Shown here: piece after piece, positions 4,899-8,338 of the stretch
Layout: each line of letters begins with the position of its first letter
How positions within the stretch are numbered: the stretch's first letter is position 1
Origin: Thermoleophilia bacterium
GTDB lineage: Bacteria > Actinomycetota > Thermoleophilia > Gaiellales > Gaiellaceae
Direction: 5' to 3'
Length of the DNA stretch: 8,338 bases
Assembly: GCA_025927435.1 (NCBI GenBank)
Contig: JAICLM010000084.1
Coordinates: 1 to 8,338, forward strand
Translations under genes and position numbers: made by a program
Notes under the pieces: model-generated
What the model was told of the DNA's origin: nothing
Seen by the model: the letters and a program-made list of their open reading frames with translations, nothing else
The model's database searches: none

Positions 4899-5903
4899 GT
4901 GACCCGAGGCGAACTGCAGGCCCTGGCCGACGAGCTCGGCCTCGACGCGATCGGCGCCGCGCCGGCCGGGCCGTACCACGGCACCGAGCGCGACATCCGA
5001 GAACGAAAGGCGCGCGGTCTCTTCGCCGACATGCGCTTCACGATGGCGCGGCCCGAGGAGTCGTGCCATCCCGAGACGCTCCTGCCCGGCGCTCGCACGG
5101 TGATCTCGGCGGCGCTCTGCTACTGGCTCCCCGAGCCCGAGCGGCCGGCAGGCCACGGCCGGTTGCCGCGCTACACGTGGTTCGACGCCTACGCGCAGCT
5201 GCGCGAGGGGCTCGACGAGCTCGGCCGGAGGCTCGGCGGGACCTACCGCGTCCTCGTCGACGCGAACCAGCACGTCGACCGCGAGGCAGCTGCGCGCAGC
5301 GGCGTCGGTTTCTACGGCAAGAACACGCTCGTGATCACCCGCCGGCACGGCTCCTGGGTCGTGCTCGGGACGCTCGTCTCCGACGTCGAGCTCGAGCCGA
5401 CGCCGCCGCTCGGTCTCGACTGCGGCGAGTGCCGCCTCTGCATCGATGCCTGCCCGACCGGCGCGCTCGACGAGCCGGGAACCCTCGATTCGACGCGCTG
5501 CCTTTCCTACTGGACACAGGCTCCCGCGCCGCCGCCGTCGGAGTACCGCGCCGAGCTGGGCGCGCAGGTCTACGGGTGCGACATCTGCCAGGACGTCTGC
5601 CCGTGGAACCGCGGCGTCGAGAAGCGGCGGGCCGGCGAGCCGCTTCCCGCCGATGCGACGCCGCACGTCTCGCTCGTGGACTGGCTGCGCAGCGACCCTG
5701 ACGAGCTGCGGAGCCGCTTCGAGCGGCTCTACGTGCCGCGCAACGACGGCCGGCGGCTCCGGCTCAACGCGCTGGTCGCTGCAGGCAACGTGGGCGGCGA
5801 CGGCGAACGGGACGCGGTGTCCGCCTATCTCGACGACCCGGACGAGGGAACCCGCGACGTCGCCGCGTGGGCGCTGGCCCGGCTGGAGGAACGGGATGCT
5901 TAG
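4899..5903 (+). CDS. queG: Epoxyqueuosine reductase QueG
   Basis: QueG performs the last step of queuosine synthesis: reduction of epoxyqueuosine to queuosine in the wobble position of GUN-anticodon tRNAs, using cobalamin and two [4Fe-4S] clusters in the cytoplasm. The 334-residue product has the N-terminal DUF1730-like domain with the conserved VD (Asp121, aligned with the catalytic Asp region) and GVGFYGKNTLVI (135-146). The ferredoxin-like cluster motif follows, CGECRLCIDACPTGA with Cys175, 178, 181 and 185, then RCLSYWT (Cys201) and GCDICQDVCPWN with Cys227, 230 and 234. The C-terminus (about 280-330) is one short HEAT-like segment, so the protein is a little shorter than the E. coli enzyme. 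No other queuosine genes are nearby. The start is GTG with no ribosome binding site, probably leaderless. The end overlaps the kinase start by 8 bp. Confidence 0.96.
   Translation: MTRGELQALADELGLDAIGAAPAGPYHGTERDIRERKARGLFADMRFTMARPEESCHPETLLPGARTVISAALCYWLPEPERPAGHGRLPRYTWFDAYAQLREGLDELGRRLGGTYRVLVDANQHVDREAAARSGVGFYGKNTLVITRRHGSWVVLGTLVSDVELEPTPPLGLDCGECRLCIDACPTGALDEPGTLDSTRCLSYWTQAPAPPPSEYRAELGAQVYGCDICQDVCPWNRGVEKRRAGEPLPADATPHVSLVDWLRSDPDELRSRFERLYVPRNDGRRLRLNALVAAGNVGGDGERDAVSAYLDDPDEGTRDVAAWALARLEERDA
5885..5890 (+). promoter_or_regulatory. Ribosome binding site that sets the kinase start
   Basis: GGAGGA lies five bases before ATG 5896, inside the end of queG. The same frame is open far upstream (from about 5446), but that stretch is antisense to nothing and merely shadows queG; the strong site and the hydrophobic N-terminus place the true start at 5896. 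Confidence 0.8.
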
Positions 5904-7650
5904 CCGCCCGGGCCGCTGGCTCGTCCTGCTGCGGGCGGCTCTCGTGGTCGCCGGCGCGATCGCCGTCGCCCTGACGGACTTCCCGCCTTCGTACCTGCCG
6001 TGGGCCTGGGGGGTCGTCGGGTTTTTCGCCGCAGTCACCGTCTTCTCGGCCATGCTCTCCCTGGTCGAGCTCGAGCCGGTGGCCCGCGTGCGCGCGCGAG
6101 TGCTGCTGCTCGCCCTTGACGCCTTCGTCGCGATCGGCTTCATCTCGGTCTTCTCGTTCGAGGCTGGCCAGCCGTGGCGGGCGCTCTATCTGATCCCGAT
6201 CGCGGCCGCCGCCCTCCGCTTCGGACTCGTGGGCGGGGCCGTCGCCGGCGCCGTGATGACCGGCGCCACGATCGTGATCGACGCGCTCGGCCCGGGACTG
6301 CAGTGGCGCACGGCGTTCGCGCGCGTGCTGGTGGGTGTGCTGTCCGGTCTCGTCATCGGGCGTCTTCGCGACACCCTCAACGCCGAGCGGAGCCGCGCGG
6401 AGTCGCGGGCGGCCGAGGCGGAGCGGCTGCGCGACGAGCTCGGCCACCGCGTCGACGTCCTCGACACGGCCAACCGCTGCGCACGCGCTCTCGGCTCGTC
6501 GCTCGTGCTCGACGAGGCGTTCGGCGCGTTCATCCGGGAGCTGCGAGGCCTCGTCCCCTTCGAACGTACGGCGATCGTGCTCGTGGAAGGCGACACCGCG
6601 ACCACGATGGCCACGGCAGGCCGCGGAGCCGGTGAGATCTTCCCGCCCGGGAACAGCGACCCGATCGAGGGCTCCCTGCTCGAACGGGTGCTCGAGGGCA
6701 AGATCGTCGTGCGGCGCGACCTCACCGCGCGGGACGCCCCGGCCGACGAGCAGCTGCTCGCCCTCGGCCTCCGCAGCGAGCTCGTCGCGCCGCTTCTGCT
6801 CGGCGCGCGGACGATCGGGATGCTCAGCCTCTCGCGGGAGCGCCCCGACGCCTTCAGCGACGACGAGGTGGAGCTCGTCGCCCTCCTCGGACGTCTGGTC
6901 GCGACCGCGGTGCAGAACATCCGCGCCTACGAGGCGGAGCGGAGACGCGTCGAGGAGCTGGCGCGTCTTTCGCAGCTCCGCGCCGACTTCGTCTCGCTCG
7001 TGTCACACGAGCTGCGCAGCCCCATGGCGGCCGTGATCGGCGCGGCCCGGACGCTGCAGGACCGCTGGCGGATGCTCACCGCTTCGCAGCGCGAGTCGTT
7101 CCTCGCGCTGATCGGCGACGAGACGGCGCGGCTCGCCGAGCTCGTGGGCGACGTCCTCGACACCTCGCGGATCGAGGCCGGGACGTTCAGCTACCGCTTC
7201 GAGGAGCTCGACCTCGGCCGCGTTGTCGACGAGGCCGTGGAAGCAGCGGTGCTCGCGCAGCAGGACGTGCCGGTCGTCGCCTCCGTCCGCGGTGCGCTGC
7301 CGGCGATCCGCGGCGACCGCGCGCGGCTCCGCCAGGTGCTCGGCAACCTGATCGAGAACGCGGTGAAGTACTCGCCGGAGGGCGGGGAGGTGCGCGTTTC
7401 CGCGAGCGCGTCGAACGGCGCCGTGCGGATCGCGGTGCATGACAGTGGCCCGGGGATCCCCCCCGACCAGCAGACCCGCATCTTCGAGAAGTTCGGCCGG
7501 GTGGACGTCCCGGGCGCCTCGAAGCCGGGCACGGGCCTCGGCCTCTTCATCGCGCGCTCGATCGCCGAGGCACACGGCGGCTCGCTCGACGTCAGTTCCG
7601 ACGCCGAGCCAGGGGCGACCTTCACGCTCAGCTTGCCCGTCGGGGGCTAG
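5896..7650 (+). CDS. Membrane-bound GAF-domain sensor histidine kinase
   Basis: This 584-residue kinase has about six N-terminal membrane helices between residues 8 and 156, which include FPPSYLPWAWGVVGFFAAV and ALRFGLVGGAVAGAVMTG. A coiled-coil linker (about 158-190) and a GAF-type sensory domain (about 190-345) follow. The HisKA dimerisation domain contains the phospho-acceptor His371 in SHELRSP. The ATPase domain has the N box NLIENAVKYSP (Asn484, Asn488), G1 DSGPGIP (516-522), the F box around FEKFGR (530-535) and G2 GTGLGL (545-550). All catalytic motifs are intact. It autophosphorylates and would pass phosphate to a response regulator, but none is encoded in the window. The start ATG 5896 overlaps the queG stop by 8 bp and has GGAGGA five bases upstream, so it is likely translated from the queG mRNA. 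The ligand of the GAF and membrane parts is unknown. Confidence 0.95.
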   Translation: MLSRPGRWLVLLRAALVVAGAIAVALTDFPPSYLPWAWGVVGFFAAVTVFSAMLSLVELEPVARVRARVLLLALDAFVAIGFISVFSFEAGQPWRALYLIPIAAAALRFGLVGGAVAGAVMTGATIVIDALGPGLQWRTAFARVLVGVLSGLVIGRLRDTLNAERSRAESRAAEAERLRDELGHRVDVLDTANRCARALGSSLVLDEAFGAFIRELRGLVPFERTAIVLVEGDTATTMATAGRGAGEIFPPGNSDPIEGSLLERVLEGKIVVRRDLTARDAPADEQLLALGLRSELVAPLLLGARTIGMLSLSRERPDAFSDDEVELVALLGRLVATAVQNIRAYEAERRRVEELARLSQLRADFVSLVSHELRSPMAAVIGAARTLQDRWRMLTASQRESFLALIGDETARLAELVGDVLDTSRIEAGTFSYRFEELDLGRVVDEAVEAAVLAQQDVPVVASVRGALPAIRGDRARLRQVLGNLIENAVKYSPEGGEVRVSASASNGAVRIAVHDSGPGIPPDQQTRIFEKFGRVDVPGASKPGTGLGLFIARSIAEAHGGSLDVSSDAEPGATFTLSLPVGG

Positions 7651-7666
7651 TCGCTGCGATTGCGTC

Positions 7667-7703
7667 GTCCGGCCCCTTCGGCGGCCGCGTAGAGAGCCCG
7701 GAC
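7667..7703 (+). terminator. Possible branched hairpin after the histidine kinase gene
   Basis: GTCCGG (7667-7672) can pair with CCGGAC (7698-7703), while an inner GGCC...GGCC pair (7671-7674 with 7683-7686) around CTTCGG competes for part of the same bases. It lies in the 95-bp gap between the kinase stop and the next gene. No T-run follows and the stem is short, so this is a weak call. Confidence 0.3.
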
Positions 7704-7745
7704 AGTGCCTGTTTACTTCTGGTCGCCCGGGTTGACAACAGCAGG

Positions 7746-8270
7746 GTGTCCCAGATTCCGGACTCCATCGTCTTGCGACGCGACCGCGACTTGGAGTCCC
7801 GGCGGAACGACATCTGGGTCCGGCGCGGCCTTTTCGCGCTCGTCTGCGCAGTGCCTCTGCTGGCCCTCGCCAACGTCTTCGGCCAGCGCCCGGACAGCTC
7901 CACTGGAACGGCCGCGGCGGCGCAACTGTCCGTCTCGTCCCCGTCGCACCTGCGCGGTGGGCTGCTGTATCAGGCGCAATTCCGAATCACCGCGCGGAAG
8001 AGGCTCGCTCAGGCCGCACTCGTTCTCGACCGGGGCTGGCTCGAGGGCCTGACCATCAACACGATGGAGCCGGCTCCAGCCGGCGAAACGAGCCAGGAGG
8101 GCAAGCTCGGACTCGACCTCGGACCGATCGGGCGGGGGCAGTCGTACGTGCTCTACGTCTCGTTTCAGGTCAACCCGACCACTGTGGGCCGCCAGTCCCA
8201 GAACGTCACGCTCTACGACGGCAAACGAGCCCTGGTCACCCTCCATCGCACGATCACGGTGTTCCCCTAG
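7746..8270 (+). CDS. Single-pass membrane protein, unknown function, paired with a DUF421 gene
   Basis: The 174-residue product has a strongly charged N-terminus (LRRDRDLESRRNDIWVRRG, residues 10-28), one transmembrane helix (about 28-45, LFALVCAVPLLALANVFG), a small-residue linker (STGTAAAAQ) and an outer domain of about 115 residues. That domain alternates hydrophobic residues in a beta-rich pattern, for example GGLLYQAQFRITA, KLGLDLGPIGRGQSYVLYVSFQV and RALVTLHRTITVFP. Basic residues before the helix predict an N-in topology with the domain outside. I do not know a named family. The start is GTG 7746; the ribosome binding site is poor (GCAGG directly adjacent). Its stop TAG is followed with no gap by the ATG of a DUF421-type gene, so the two are probably translated as a pair and their products may act together at the membrane. 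Confidence 0.75.
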   Translation: MSQIPDSIVLRRDRDLESRRNDIWVRRGLFALVCAVPLLALANVFGQRPDSSTGTAAAAQLSVSSPSHLRGGLLYQAQFRITARKRLAQAALVLDRGWLEGLTINTMEPAPAGETSQEGKLGLDLGPIGRGQSYVLYVSFQVNPTTVGRQSQNVTLYDGKRALVTLHRTITVFP

Positions 8271-8338
8271 ATGGACATCGTGCTCCGTGCGGTCGTCCTG
8301 TACGCGTTCGTCGTGTTCCTGATGCGCGTGATGGGCCG
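8271..8338 (+). CDS. DUF421/YetF-type membrane protein, N-terminal fragment
   Basis: An ATG directly after the previous stop codon opens a frame that continues to the window edge (22 full codons). The visible residues MDIVLRAVVLYAFVVFLMRV followed by MGR are typical of the N-terminus of YetF/DUF421 proteins: the first membrane helix and the beginning of the MGRR/MGKR motif that leads into the conserved second helix. YetF-like proteins are integral membrane proteins of poorly defined function. The identification rests on about 20 residues, so it is likely but not certain. The zero-base spacing points to translational coupling with the gene ending at 8270. Confidence 0.7.
   Translation, partial: MDIVLRAVVLYAFVVFLMRVMG

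Noticed and set aside
5446..5895. In-frame extension of the histidine kinase upstream of 5896.
   Set aside because: It shadows queG, and a strong GGAGGA site with a membrane N-terminus marks the start at 5896.
4764..6143. A 459-codon open frame on the minus strand, across queG and the kinase start.
   Set aside because: Composition is Arg/Ala/Pro-rich without family motifs, and it overlaps queG and the histidine kinase, both with complete catalytic motifs. Such antisense frames are expected at this GC content.
7732..7737. A perfect TTGACA before the membrane protein gene at 7746.
   Set aside because: A matching -10 would fall at about 7755-7760 inside the gene, where the sequence is ATTCCG, so it cannot drive the GTG at 7746. 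No better start codon follows nearby.

Overview
The window is very GC-rich, with third codon positions almost always G or C, frequent GTG starts and several genes that appear leaderless. Together with a DUF6458-type small membrane protein and an ECF sigma / DUF4367-like membrane protein pair, this points to a high-GC actinobacterium. A soil-type Thermoleophilia / Gaiellales-like lineage is my best guess, but this is inference from style and families, not a database match. No rRNA, tRNA, CRISPR array, insertion sequence or phage gene is visible; it reads as ordinary chromosome.

Layout. (a) 2-283 (+) is the 3' end of a berberine-bridge-type FAD oxidase. It converges with a 57-codon membrane protein gene (468-295, -), which diverges from a MIP18/SufT-type Fe-S assembly protein (501-800, +). 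Both divergent genes start with GTG seven bases after a TAnnnT hexamer. (b) A DUF6458 two-helix membrane protein (1125-877, -) converges with the Fe-S gene across a long hairpin. A 54-codon ORF (1237-1401, +) diverges from it. (c) A minus-strand cluster runs from 3825 down to 1423: exported membrane-anchored protein, ECF sigma factor, membrane protein acting as putative anti-sigma factor (ATGA overlap with the sigma gene), then a conserved protein with a CxxC motif. An intrinsic-terminator-like hairpin exactly fills the 21-bp gap to the 54-codon ORF. (d) An MDR-superfamily oxidoreductase (4881-3895, -) lies upstream of that cluster and diverges, across only 17 bp, from queG (4899-5903, +), which overlaps a membrane GAF histidine kinase (5896-7650, +). 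(e) A single-pass membrane protein of unknown function (7746-8270, +) abuts the start of a DUF421/YetF-type membrane protein that runs off the window (8271 onward).

How the genes fit together. The clearest functional unit is the ECF sigma / membrane anti-sigma cluster, where an exported protein and a cytoplasmic CxxC protein flank the regulator pair. This is a plausible envelope-stress or surface-sensing module whose signal cannot be told from sequence. QueG (tRNA queuosine pathway) and the kinase are translationally coupled but have no obvious functional link. The kinase has no response regulator in the window. I see no clearly new multi-gene system. The items most worth checking are the two short genes, the compact divergent leaderless start regions, and the oxidoreductase that has lost its structural zinc lobe.
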